From: DATKXU01 sp035528905
GTDB taxonomy: Bacteria > Armatimonadota > UBA5829 > DTJY01
NCBI GenBank assembly: GCA_035528905.1
Contig: DATKXU010000082.1
Coordinates: 85,363 to 149,362, forward strand
Length of the DNA stretch: 64,000 nt
Direction of reading: 5' to 3'
Under the pieces are notes generated by a model. It saw nothing but the letters and a program-made list of their open reading frames with translations. It was not told the origin of the DNA and did no database searches. The first letter of the stretch is position 1. Every line of letters starts with the position of its first letter. Below are positions 18,890-26,941 of the stretch, one piece after another. Made by a program: the position numbers and the translations under genes.

Positions 18890-19909
18890 TCACCTCAGGT
18901 CAAAGAGTTCATTACTGTCCGGGCCGAACCAGCCGATCCTGAACCGCTCATTATCGCCGCCGTACGCACTCCGCGCAGTGAAGGTCATCTCCTCCGACGT
19001 CACATGCCCGTCACACCAGGCGACCAGCGTCCTTTCGTTGTGTCGGAAGTGAATTGACGGCGTATAGCGATAAGAAGTGGGCTGGCCGTCCGGACCGAGG
19101 ATATACGGAGGCTCGCAGAACGAGTACTCGGTAACGTGCTGCTGCGGATAGTCCTGCGCGATGGCGGTGTCTGTGAACATCACCGTCCGGCTCGGATTTC
19201 GCACATGGCACACGCGGGCTGCCACGGTGCTGGAGCGCATATCGCTCCAGCCGTACTTCCAGTAGCTTCCGCCTATGTAGTCATCGTTGTACCCGTAACC
19301 GCCGCATCCAGCCTCGAACGCATTGGGCGAGTAGGAATCCGAGGCATCCATCGCCGGACATATCTTCAGGCCACTGGATCTGCCCAGGTACTGCCAGAGC
19401 GGACCTTTCTCCGGGTCGAACGCCGCACTAGGCGACGGACGCCAGCCGTGCCAGCGCCAGTGACCTCCGCCGGATGCGAAGATATCGCACGCGGCAGGGA
19501 CAAACCGCCCATCGTAGTCCTGGGAATACATCTGGTTTGCCATCGCGAGCTGCCTCAGGTTCGAAGCGCATTTCGCTTTGTAGCCAGCCCGCCTCGCAGA
19601 CGCGAGAACCGGGAACAGTATCGAGGCCAGAACTCCAATTATCCCAATGACCACCAGGAGCTCGATGAGGGTGAAGCCGATTGTGGATTGCGGACGCATC
19701 CTCCGTAGCTTTAGCGAAGGAGGAGTGCGGATTGCCCAAAGCGGAGGGAGGAGCACCTTCTCCCCTCTCCGCATCGGAGAGAAGCCGGGGCTGAGGTTTG
19801 GCTGGTCGGCTGCCGACCAGTGTGCAAAATGAAACCGGGCTCTCGTCTGAGCCCGGAAGCTTTTTTCGACGAGAGCCCGGCATAAGTTACCGATAGCGCG
19901 CTTCGCCAT
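18890..19909 (-). CDS. Type IV pilin-like H-X9-DG (DUF1559) protein
   Basis: Pseudopilin family typical of Planctomycetes, Lentisphaerae and Armatimonadota. The prepilin cleavage site and helix are GFTLIELLVVIGIIGVLASI, after MRPQSTI (ATG at 19699). The C-terminal hallmark HNERTLVAWCDGHV is an H-X9-DG motif. Two starts compete. The ATG at 19699 directly follows GGAGG with no spacing. The ATG at 19909 has GGAGG five bases upstream and follows a cobalamin riboswitch, but adds a 70-residue leader composed of a hairpin and repeat-derived peptide (including NLSPGFSPMRRGE). Such a leader would be odd for prepilin processing. Either the repeat inserted into the leader region, or an original short cobalamin-controlled gene has been replaced. 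Confidence 0.75.
   Translation of the reverse strand: MAKRAIGNLCRALVEKSFRAQTRARFHFAHWSAADQPNLSPGFSPMRRGEKVLLPPLWAIRTPPSLKLRRMRPQSTIGFTLIELLVVIGIIGVLASILFPVLASARRAGYKAKCASNLRQLAMANQMYSQDYDGRFVPAACDIFASGGGHWRWHGWRPSPSAAFDPEKGPLWQYLGRSSGLKICPAMDASDSYSPNAFEAGCGGYGYNDDYIGGSYWKYGWSDMRSSTVAARVCHVRNPSRTVMFTDTAIAQDYPQQHVTEYSFCEPPYILGPDGQPTSYRYTPSIHFRHNERTLVAWCDGHVTSEEMTFTARSAYGGDNERFRIGWFGPDSNELFDLR
19739..19830. repeat. 92-nt dispersed repeat, second copy
   Basis: Matches 5562-5653 at 87 of 92 positions. Upstream of it, 19697-19722 holds the TCCGTAGCTTTAGCGAAGG element (translating as FAKATED-type peptide). Variants of that element occur in the 16S and 23S genes and in the methylase gene. Confidence 0.85.
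19834..19883 (-). promoter_or_regulatory. Nested hairpin between riboswitch and pseudopilin, possible terminator
   Basis: On the minus strand CCGGGCTCTCGTC can pair with GACGAGAGCCCGG (13 bp). The 3' half can instead form an inner 8-bp stem CCGGGCTC-agacga-GAGCCCGG followed by TTTCATTTT. The mutually exclusive stems resemble a transcription-control platform, but either could stand as a terminator. The plus strand also reads as hairpin plus TTTTTT, though no plus-strand gene ends here. Confidence 0.5.
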
Positions 19910-19934
19910 CTTTGCCTCCGAAGACGGTCCGATG

Positions 19935-20140
19935 CTGCGAAGCAGGCAGGTCTTCTGACTTCCGGATCAGCCGATGTCCGGCTCCTTCCCAGAGCATCTT
20001 CGCCCCAAATCTGAGAGCTAGCTCCAGTGGTTTCTGCCGAACCCGTACCCGGTTACAGCGGCGGGCCCGTGACGGACTTTCACCGTCTTCCCTCATCACC
20101 TCCCGACGCAATCCAGGGAGGCGCCTGCTCGCACGGATAT
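19935..20140 (-). ncRNA. Cobalamin riboswitch
   Basis: On the minus strand the conserved core elements appear in order: GAGGGAAGACGGTGAAAGTC, then ACGGGCCCGCCGCTGTAACC, ACCACTGG, CTGGGAAGG and GTCAGAAGACCTGCC. The closing stem GCAGGC/GCCTGC brackets the element. It ends about 25 bases before an ATG (19909) that has a GGAGG site, so control of translation is likely, with a hairpin further downstream as an alternative. The downstream gene is a pseudopilin, not a known B12 gene. Confidence 0.9.
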
Positions 20141-20241
20141 TCAATTATCGAGAAGAGTCTACCACAGCGGAATTGGCCTGTCAAGCATCCTTGCAGACAT
20201 TTTCAAGCAGCCGGGGAGCCAGCGCCGCTAGAATCCGTGCA

Positions 20242-21072
20242 CTAGAATCCCAGGATGAGCGTAACGTAGTAGTAGAAGAGAGGCGCGGCGAAGAGCAGGC
20301 TATCGAAGCGGTCGAGTATTCCCCCATGGCCGGGCAGAATGCTGCCGAAATCCTTTATGCCGAGGTCGCGCTTGATGCCAGATTCGGCAAGGTCGCCAAT
20401 CAGGCTGGCGACACCGATACCGATCCCCAGGACAGCGGCATTCGCCCAAGGCATCGCCATCGCTCTGCCCATTATCAGGCTCATGAGGATCGAGGATGCG
20501 AATCCGGCAAATGTTCCCTCCCAGCTTTTTCCTGGGCTGAGGACTAGCGCGAGGCGATGGCGGCCCCATTTTCGCCCCACGAGGTACGCGCCGGTGTCGG
20601 CGGCCCACGCTGCGAAAACGACGAACAGCACCAGCCATGCGCCGCTCGGGACAGGCCAGGGAACCCCCCGCAAGTGGAAGCTGCCCTGTATGCTCCTTAT
20701 CCCTACCAGATAGCTGAAAAGCCATCCGACGTAGACAGCGCCGAGGAACGTGCTGCCGAGGTTTTTGATCGGAGCGCGGTTCTTGCGAAGAAGCTCGATG
20801 GTCAGCGTAGCGATCACGAACACGGTCAGAACTCCAGGGAGGCTGAATCGCTCCGCGTGGAACTGGTGCCTGGCAGCAAAGAGGAAGAGGAAAGCGGAGG
20901 CAAGGCCGACCCATTCCTGGGGCTCGGCTCCGGTCTGGCGGACACCTCGATAGAACTCGTGCAGCCCGATGATGGAAATCAGCCCCACCCCCAGGATGAA
21001 GGGAAGGCCGTTTTCCACAAATACCAGAATGAGGAGGAGCGGTATGCCGATAAAGCCGCTTACAAATCGCAT
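20242..21072 (-). CDS. cdsA: Phosphatidate cytidylyltransferase (CDP-diglyceride synthase)
   Basis: Makes CDP-diacylglycerol from phosphatidate and CTP, feeding all phospholipid synthesis. 276 residues and about eight membrane segments. The CdsA signature is complete near the end: SGIKRDLGIKDFGSILPGHG followed by GILDRFDS, with SPGKSWEGTFAG upstream. Start MRFVSGFIGIPLL chosen because the longer in-frame extension is hydrophilic and unlike the family. It is transcribed toward the riboswitch region and is divergent from proS. Confidence 0.95.
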   Translation of the reverse strand: MRFVSGFIGIPLLLILVFVENGLPFILGVGLISIIGLHEFYRGVRQTGAEPQEWVGLASAFLFLFAARHQFHAERFSLPGVLTVFVIATLTIELLRKNRAPIKNLGSTFLGAVYVGWLFSYLVGIRSIQGSFHLRGVPWPVPSGAWLVLFVVFAAWAADTGAYLVGRKWGRHRLALVLSPGKSWEGTFAGFASSILMSLIMGRAMAMPWANAAVLGIGIGVASLIGDLAESGIKRDLGIKDFGSILPGHGGILDRFDSLLFAAPLFYYYVTLILGF

Positions 21073-21214
21073 GACCAACGCGCAGTACCTCCAACAGTGC
21101 GTTCCATCCGTCTCAAGCGGCATGGCAGCGGGCACATTATAGCACAGCTCAGCGTTGAAGGCAATGTAGTGCTTGGTCCTCGGTCCGTCGTCCTAGGTGG
21201 CTGGCATCCTTCCC

Positions 21215-21243
21215 TTTACTAGGACGCCTGCTTCTGCTACAAT
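21215..21243 (+). promoter_or_regulatory. Putative sigma-70 promoter of proS
   Basis: TTTACT (21215-21220) and TACAAT (21238-21243) with 17 bases between them, about 130 bases before proS. The remaining leader shows no T-box motif. Confidence 0.4.
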
Positions 21244-21377
21244 TCGGTCAAGGCGTTCCGGGCGTCGTTACCAAAGAAGCATGGGGCAGCGTTCGGGATT
21301 TCCGGATACCGGCTGCCAGGGCGACCGAGCGGAAGGTTTCATCGCCGGCGGCTCAACTTCTGTAGAGGCATACGACA

Positions 21378-23090
21378 TTGCGATATTCACGTCTCTTTGC
21401 ACCCACACTGAGGGAGATTCCGGCGGATGTGGAAATGACAAGCCACCGCCTGCTGCTGCGCGCCGGGTTCATTCGCCAGACCGCTGCGGGGGTCTACAGC
21501 TTCCTGCCGCTCGGCTGGCGCGTTCTGGACAAGGTGTCAGACATCATCCGCGAGGAAATGAACCGCGCCGACGCGCAGGAATTGCTCCTGCCGGCTATCA
21601 ACCCCCAGGAATTGTGGGCGGAGAGCGGCCGCGAGGCCACGATGCACGACGTACTCATCGGCTTCAAGGACCGTAAGGGCACGCAGTATTATCTCGGCCC
21701 TACCCATGAAGAGGTCATCACCGACCTTGTGCGGCACAGTGTACAGTCATATCGCGATCTGCCCCTGAACCTGTACCAGATCCAGATGAAGTTCCGCGAT
21801 GAGCCCCGTCCGCGCGGCGGATTGGTGCGAGCGCGCGAGTTCCTGATGAAGGACGCTTACTCTTTCCACACGGACGAAGCAAGCCTGGATGCCACGTACA
21901 TGCAGATGTACGACACGTACGCGGCAATCTTTCGGCGCTGTGGGCTAAATACGATCGCTGTAGACGCAAGCGCCGGCGCTATCGGCGGCAAGGAGACGAA
22001 GGAGTTCATGCTCCTGACTGAGTCCGGCGAGGATGCCATCCTCCTATGCCCATCCTGCGGATATGCGGCGAACCAGGAGATCGCCGATTTCCGCATCGTC
22101 ATCCCGGAGCCGGCGGAAGCCCCAAAACCAAAGGCCAAAGTGGACACGCCGGGAGCGCACACCGTCGAGCAGGTATGCGACTTCCTGCACGCGTTCCCCG
22201 AAAGGCTTGTGAAGACGCTGATCTACATGGCCGATGGCAAACCGGTAGCAGCGTTGATCCGAGGCGATCACGAGCTGAACGAGGGACGCTTCCGCGTCCT
22301 TCTGGGCGCGGCACAACTGGAGATGGCTGCACCTGAGCAGATACAGGAGGCGACCGGCGGCCCGATGGGATTCAGCGGCCCTGTGGGTCTGAAAGTTCCC
22401 ATGTACGGAGACGAGGAGCTTCGCGGCATGGTGAACTTCGTCACCGGAGCCAACGAGACGGATGCGCACCTAGTTAATGTCAACTGGTCGGATATCGAAG
22501 GCGAGATCGCGTGGGCGCGGCTCAGGCTCGCGGGCGCAGGTGACATCTGCCCGACTTGCGAGACGCCTTTCGAGGAGCACAGGGGCATGGAGCTGGGACA
22601 CATCTTCAAGCTGCGCTATGCGATTTCCGAGCCGCTGAATGCAACTTTCACCGACGAGGACGGCAGCGAGAAGCTGATCATCATGGGCTGCTACGGCATC
22701 GGAGTGAGCCGAATTCCGGCCGGCGTCGCCGAGGCGAGCAACGACGAAAACGGGCTTATCTGGCCGATGAGCATTGCTCCGTTCCAGGTGCATGTCATCG
22801 CCGCAAACGTGACGGACGAAGCCCAGCGTGCGCTGGCCGAGCGCGTTTACCAAGACCTCTGCGAGGCGGGCATCGAGGTGCTCTACGACGACCGCGAGGA
22901 GCGGGCAGGCGTCAAGTTCAACGACGCCGACCTAATCGGCGTGCCCCTGCAGATCGTCGTGGGTAAGACCGCTGCGGAGGGGAAAGTCGAGATCCGCGAC
23001 CGCGCGACCAAGACCCCCGAGATCGTCCCCGCTGACGAGGCAGTAGCGAACATCGGCAGGCGAATCAAGCAGCACCTCGAAGCCCGGTAA
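21378..23090 (+). CDS. proS: Prolyl-tRNA synthetase (bacterial type)
   Basis: Charges tRNA-Pro. 570 residues with class II motifs: GVYSFLPLGWRVLDK (motif 1 area), YLGPTHEEVITDLV, QIQMKFRDEPRPRGGLVRAREFLMKDAYSF (motif 2, cited in part) and GCYGIGVSRIPAG (motif 3). The cis-editing INS domain (about 225-385) is present, with a Cys-rich LLCPSCGYAANQE insert. The C-terminal anticodon-binding domain carries the usual DDREERAGVKFNDADLIG. Start is TTG at 21378, preceded by GAGG with good spacing. Confidence 0.97.
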   Translation: MRYSRLFAPTLREIPADVEMTSHRLLLRAGFIRQTAAGVYSFLPLGWRVLDKVSDIIREEMNRADAQELLLPAINPQELWAESGREATMHDVLIGFKDRKGTQYYLGPTHEEVITDLVRHSVQSYRDLPLNLYQIQMKFRDEPRPRGGLVRAREFLMKDAYSFHTDEASLDATYMQMYDTYAAIFRRCGLNTIAVDASAGAIGGKETKEFMLLTESGEDAILLCPSCGYAANQEIADFRIVIPEPAEAPKPKAKVDTPGAHTVEQVCDFLHAFPERLVKTLIYMADGKPVAALIRGDHELNEGRFRVLLGAAQLEMAAPEQIQEATGGPMGFSGPVGLKVPMYGDEELRGMVNFVTGANETDAHLVNVNWSDIEGEIAWARLRLAGAGDICPTCETPFEEHRGMELGHIFKLRYAISEPLNATFTDEDGSEKLIIMGCYGIGVSRIPAGVAEASNDENGLIWPMSIAPFQVHVIAANVTDEAQRALAERVYQDLCEAGIEVLYDDREERAGVKFNDADLIGVPLQIVVGKTAAEGKVEIRDRATKTPEIVPADEAVANIGRRIKQHLEAR

Positions 23091-23342
23091 AGAACGTAAC
23101 GGAAAACCAACTGCCTGCGCACGACCATCTCCGCTGCTCCGACAGTCGCCTGGCGCGCTGCCTGATCGGAGGCAGGAATAGACTCTCCTCTGTACTCCCC
23201 GATGGCTTATCTTGCTTCCCGCCGCGTGTAACCAATCTCCCGCGAATGCCACGATCCCTACACAACAGCAAACCCTTTCCAGCCAACCCTACATTCCGCC
23301 CATCTGTAAAAATTACGGGAATTTTCCCCTAAACCGGCTCAT
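23091..23342. other. Intergenic spacer, nothing recognised before the sigma-54 site
   Basis: About 250 bp after proS. No coding, RNA or repeat feature was supported. A GGGAA-TT-TTCCC palindrome near 23315-23326 lies just upstream of the sigma-54-type promoter and could be an activator site, but is very short. Confidence 0.4.
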
Positions 23343-23359
23343 TTGGCCCGGAACTTGCA
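23343..23359 (+). promoter_or_regulatory. Sigma-54-type (-24/-12) promoter for PEP-CTERM genes
   Basis: TTGGCCCGGAACTTGCA fits the RpoN consensus YTGGCACGRNNNTTGCW at all but one position, with the GG and GC doublets exactly 10 bases apart. The expected start point lies about 85 bases before the PEP-CTERM gene at 23444. Sigma-54 control of PEP-CTERM genes through the PrsK/PrsR pair is known in other bacteria. Confidence 0.7.
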
Positions 23360-23443
23360 ACTACACCCGGTAGGTCAAGCGCTGTGCAAGCAAGTTTCAG
23401 AGCTGGCACGGCAATCCTGACCTGCGAAAGGGTGGTAGTTCTG

Positions 23444-24166
23444 ATGTTGTTACGTCGTCTTGTGATCCTATCCTTGTGCCTGCTGTTGCTGTCTGTCGCA
23501 GCGGCAGAGGCAGCAAAGGTGCGAATGCCACCAGGCTCGTTCCTGACGAAGCCCGTCGGCAGTCCGAGCGAGCTCGCCAATCTTGTTCAGACGGACAAGG
23601 TCGTTGCACAGCGGTTTTCGAAGCACTTTGGCATGGATCCCTCCTCTCTGGCCGAGTACTTCAGGGATAACCTGAAGTTGACCACGCTGGCCAAGTCGGG
23701 CCAATACAGAGTGTACTTCATTACGAAAGGCGGAAAAATCACCCTGCATAAGAAGAGGCTGAAGGCCGGTACGAAGATGTTCGTGGCGTGGAACGGCCAG
23801 TTGATCCTCGAGGGGAGATGCGGCAACCCGATGACTAAGACCCTGCCGCAGCGACCGAAAGTTTCAGTGGTTCCAGAGCCGCCTCCAACTACCCCGCTAG
23901 CTCCGACTGCTGTGGTGGAACCGGTACAGGTTGAAATTCCACCGCTGGCGCCTGAACCCGAGGTGGAAGTTCTGGCTGAGCCTCCGATCGAACTGGTGAC
24001 AGCTCCGGCAGCGCGATGGCTTCTCCCCGCACTGCTGGGAGCGGGTGCGATCGGCGCACTGGGCGGAGGAGGCGGTGGCGAGCCGGTTCCCGAGCCTACA
24101 GGGCTGCTTGTGCTGAGCCTTGGCGGAGCGAGTCTGTTCTTTTACTCCTGCAAGCGGCGGCGCTGA
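23444..24166 (+). CDS. Secreted PEP-CTERM protein with Pro-rich linker
   Basis: About 240 residues. A signal peptide (LLRRLVILSLCLLLLSVAAAEA) is followed by a globular domain of about 110 residues with GSFLTKPVGSPSELANLV and AEYFRDNLKLTTL. Next come a Pro/Glu-rich linker (about 130-190), a Gly-rich GALGGGGGGEP stretch and the sorting signal VPEPTGLLVLSLGGASLFF with CKRRR. Start placed at 23444 because the signal peptide begins there; an in-frame upstream ATG at 23384 would bury it. Likely exported and processed by an exosortase. The globular domain is not one I recognise. Probably cotranscribed with the next gene. Confidence 0.75.
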   Translation: MLLRRLVILSLCLLLLSVAAAEAAKVRMPPGSFLTKPVGSPSELANLVQTDKVVAQRFSKHFGMDPSSLAEYFRDNLKLTTLAKSGQYRVYFITKGGKITLHKKRLKAGTKMFVAWNGQLILEGRCGNPMTKTLPQRPKVSVVPEPPPTTPLAPTAVVEPVQVEIPPLAPEPEVEVLAEPPIELVTAPAARWLLPALLGAGAIGALGGGGGGEPVPEPTGLLVLSLGGASLFFYSCKRRR

Positions 24167-24235
24167 GCATTCAAGCGCTCGCGGGCAAGAGAGACGAAAC
24201 AAGAACGAGAAGCATGAGAGAGGTATGAGAGTAGC

Positions 24236-24910
24236 ATGAAGAAGTTGTTGGTTTACGCGAGAATTTATCTACTGGTTGGGCTGTTGCTTGCGCTGACCAT
24301 TCCTGCCCAGGCAGTGTCCTGGAACGCGGCAATAACCCAGGGATTGACTTCCGTGGACGTTCTCTGGGATCCGCCGGCCAGTACGTATACGTGGACGCTG
24401 AATAACCTGAGCGGCACGCCCGATTGCCCGTACCCGGACGAGACTGTGCTGGTCTGGTCGCTTCAGCCGTTCAACGTACGTGAGCCGGCTGCAACTACTC
24501 CGCCGCCGGGATGGACCTGGGATGATTCCTCCGGCGCATGGCAGTGCTACGAGATAGAAAACGAGCCCGACAAATACTACACACCGCCCGCCATCGAACC
24601 GGGTGGCTCGCTGACGTTTATCTACGTCTGCGACCCCAGCGGAAGCATGATCAATCCCTTCCCTCCGGATTACGAGGGCGACCCGATAAACGACATCGGC
24701 TTTATCTCACACGTAGCCGCTGTCGTCCCCAGGACGGAGCCGATAGACTACAACCTCCCCTGGGTTCCCGCTGAATCCCAGTATGGAGACACTTGGTACG
24801 ACCGTTCGGACTACACCACCACTGTCGTCCCTGAACCCGCCAGCGCAACAGCGCTGGGAGCCTTCGGGATACCGCTGGTCTTAGCCTTCCTCAGGCGCAG
24901 ACGCAGTTAA
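24236..24910 (+). CDS. Secreted PEP-CTERM protein
   Basis: 224 residues: signal peptide (KKLLVYARIYLLVGLLLALT to AQA), a beta-rich domain with many Trp, Pro and Tyr residues (for example SVDVLWDPPASTYTWTLNNL), and the sorting signal VVPEPASATALGAFGIPLV with FLRRRRS. 69 bp after the previous PEP-CTERM gene with no promoter seen, so likely in the same sigma-54-driven unit. Function unknown; the domain may be a surface or matrix component. Confidence 0.75.
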   Translation: MKKLLVYARIYLLVGLLLALTIPAQAVSWNAAITQGLTSVDVLWDPPASTYTWTLNNLSGTPDCPYPDETVLVWSLQPFNVREPAATTPPPGWTWDDSSGAWQCYEIENEPDKYYTPPAIEPGGSLTFIYVCDPSGSMINPFPPDYEGDPINDIGFISHVAAVVPRTEPIDYNLPWVPAESQYGDTWYDRSDYTTTVVPEPASATALGAFGIPLVLAFLRRRRS

Positions 24911-24920
24911 TTGATCGTCG

Positions 24921-24943
24921 GTGCGCTCCCGTGGGGAGCGCAC
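24921..24943 (+). terminator. Stem-loop after the PEP-CTERM pair
   Basis: Perfect 10-bp stem GTGCGCTCCC with GGGAGCGCAC and a GTG loop, 10 bases after the stop codon. Only TGTCTAG follows, so termination may be partial. Confidence 0.6.
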
Positions 24944-25132
24944 TGTCTAGCGAAACGGGGCACCTTCCGGCACGCGGTACAAAGCGGTTTCAGAGCCGCG
25001 CTACGGGCGGGTACAATCGGACTGAGTATTGTACCGGAAATGTCCGAGACGTGGCGTCCCGCTCCGGAAGACCTCCGGCAGTGAAGCAGGATTGATCCTG
25101 TATCACTGCCCGAACACAGGAGGTACGGTGCC

Positions 25133-26314
25133 ATGTTCCGCACAAGATTATCAACAATTGCGCTTACGGCGTCCCTCATCATTTCCCTCGTCGTGCTGCA
25201 AGCTGCGGTCCCACTCCCTGTCCACAGCGACGAAGATGCGAGAAAGCATGAGATTGAGATGGGACGGGAGGCTGCAGCCGAGGTCGAGAAGGAAAACAAA
25301 CTCGTAACCGACCCCCAGATGAACGAGCGAGTTAACACGATAGGCCAAAGGATTGCGGCTGTGGCGAACTCGGAGCCCGTGCCGGCGACCTATGGCAGGC
25401 CGGACGTCTACCGATTCGACTACAAGTTCAAGGTCATTGATGACAACAGCGTAAATGCCTTCTCGCTCCCTGGCGGCCTCGTCTACGTGCACACGGGTCT
25501 CCTGAACTACGTGCAGTCGGATCATGAGCTGGCAGGCGTACTTGCCCACGAGATCGCCCACGCATCTCACCATCATGTAGCCCAACTGCTGAAGCAGCAG
25601 AGCAGACTTGACGCGCAGATGGCGTTTGTCCTGCTGGCAGGCGTGGTGACCGGGGTAGACACGGAGGATCTGGGCAACCTGCTGATCGGCGCGCAGCTCG
25701 TGAGAATTGCGAGAGGCAGTCGCTACGGCCAGAAGGCTGAGGCGGACGCAGACGCGACAGCCGTGATCTATGTCGAGAAAGCCGGCTACAACCCGGTGGG
25801 AACCCTCACTTTCCTGGAACGGCTCGCCAGCGACTACGCCAACGGGCCGAACCTGGACATGGGCATAATGCAAACACACCCGGCAACCCGCGCCCGCAGC
25901 AAGTCCGTCCTGGGTCAGATAAGGTCGCTGGGTCTCCCGGTCAACAGGCGTGCGGTCGCGGACGCGCTGAAGGCCAAGACCGAGCAGGTTACCGTGGAAG
26001 GCCAACCGATCACCCAGGTGAAGCTGGGGGACAACGTGCTGTTTGAGCCGGCGCCGATAGACGATGCGGTCACTTCCGAACAGCGGGCGGAGGCCATCGC
26101 GACGAAGGTCAACCAGCTTTTGGATTCCGAGCCTCTGCTGCGGGAAGTAGCTCTCAGCTCAGACGGGCGAACGGTGCTCGCCCGCGGCGAGCCGATCATA
26201 GTGGTGACGGCCCAGGACAGCAGCCTTTACCAAAAGCCTGTCAGCGAGGTGGCAGCACAAGCCGCGGCCGTATTGAAGCATGCGATCTGGCAGGAAATGA
26301 TACACAGACTGTAG
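25133..26314 (+). CDS. M48-family periplasmic metalloprotease (BepA-like)
   Basis: 393 residues. Signal peptide (about 1-30, SLIISLVVLQAAVPLPVHS), then the M48 catalytic domain with zinc motif HEIAH in LAGVLAHEIAHASHHH (about residue 142-152) and the third ligand in EADADATAVIYVEKAGY. The C-terminal part (about 290-390) is a separate alpha-beta domain. Relatives degrade misfolded outer-membrane or secreted proteins. Start ATG with AGGAGG eight bases upstream. Appears single-gene. Confidence 0.9.
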   Translation: MFRTRLSTIALTASLIISLVVLQAAVPLPVHSDEDARKHEIEMGREAAAEVEKENKLVTDPQMNERVNTIGQRIAAVANSEPVPATYGRPDVYRFDYKFKVIDDNSVNAFSLPGGLVYVHTGLLNYVQSDHELAGVLAHEIAHASHHHVAQLLKQQSRLDAQMAFVLLAGVVTGVDTEDLGNLLIGAQLVRIARGSRYGQKAEADADATAVIYVEKAGYNPVGTLTFLERLASDYANGPNLDMGIMQTHPATRARSKSVLGQIRSLGLPVNRRAVADALKAKTEQVTVEGQPITQVKLGDNVLFEPAPIDDAVTSEQRAEAIATKVNQLLDSEPLLREVALSSDGRTVLARGEPIIVVTAQDSSLYQKPVSEVAAQAAAVLKHAIWQEMIHRL

Positions 26315-26510
26315 CGCCCACAGCGATTCGCAAGCAGGTTGGGACATTCTCTCGCTCCCTCGGTCTCCCCATCGCCCATTCTCCCAGTCGCCCCGTCGCC
26401 TGCGCGTTTAGGCCTGAGCGACTTGGGGTACACATGCCACCGGCAGGCCAGCAAGCCAACATACCTGCCGGTTTTCCACATTGACAACCCATCTATTGGA
26501 GGAATCAGAC
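26315..26510. repeat. Spacer with CCCATCGCCCATTCTCCCAG phrase
   Basis: Positions about 26345-26400 are a pyrimidine-rich phrase repeat. A CCGGCAGGCC...ACCTGCCGG inverted pair lies at about 26440-26474, just before the ferritin-like gene. The latter could be a stem-loop in the leader. Confidence 0.5.
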
Positions 26511-26912
26511 ATGGCCGAGTTTGTAAATCCGTTTTCCGGTGCAGTGCCACGCAAGATGACGCAGAGCGAGCTGGCGCGGGCAATCCTGCTCGACATCGCC
26601 GCAGAGCTGGAGGCCGTCCATCTTTACCTGGCCCACATGGACGCCACAGACAATGAAGACGCGAAAAAGGTGCTGTATGACATAGCGCTCGAGGAGTACG
26701 TCCACGTTGGGGAGTTCACTAGCGTCCTATATCGGCTGGACCCAACCGCTGCGACGAAGGCACAGGAGGGCTTTGCGGAAGTGCAGGACTTGCTCGCCGG
26801 CCGCGCCCCGGCTGAGGTGACTACGACGACCGAGACTGCGTCCGTAGAGAAACCCCAAACACCGGCGCCCGAGGGCCTCACCGTCGGCAGCCTGATTGGA
26901 GCCGAGCAGTAG
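26511..26912 (+). CDS. Encapsulated ferritin-like protein with C-terminal cargo-loading-like tail
   Basis: 133 residues. The first 85 form a two-helix ferritin-like unit: SELARAILLDIAAELEAVHL and DIALEEYVHVGEFTSVLYRL. Glu and Glu/His residues are spaced as in encapsulated ferritins (EncFtn), which oxidise Fe(II) as dimers inside an encapsulin shell. A Thr/Pro-rich linker leads to GLTVGSLIGAEQ, which resembles encapsulin cargo-loading peptides of the TVGSL type. Start at 26511 chosen because GGAGG lies about eight bases upstream. No shell gene is adjacent. Confidence 0.72.
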   Translation: MAEFVNPFSGAVPRKMTQSELARAILLDIAAELEAVHLYLAHMDATDNEDAKKVLYDIALEEYVHVGEFTSVLYRLDPTAATKAQEGFAEVQDLLAGRAPAEVTTTTETASVEKPQTPAPEGLTVGSLIGAEQ

Positions 26913-26941
26913 CAAGAGGAGCAGCGGCCGGCTGCCAGCTG

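Noticed and set aside
21244..21377. T-box leader before proS
   Set aside because: No T-box core or specifier-loop architecture could be found.
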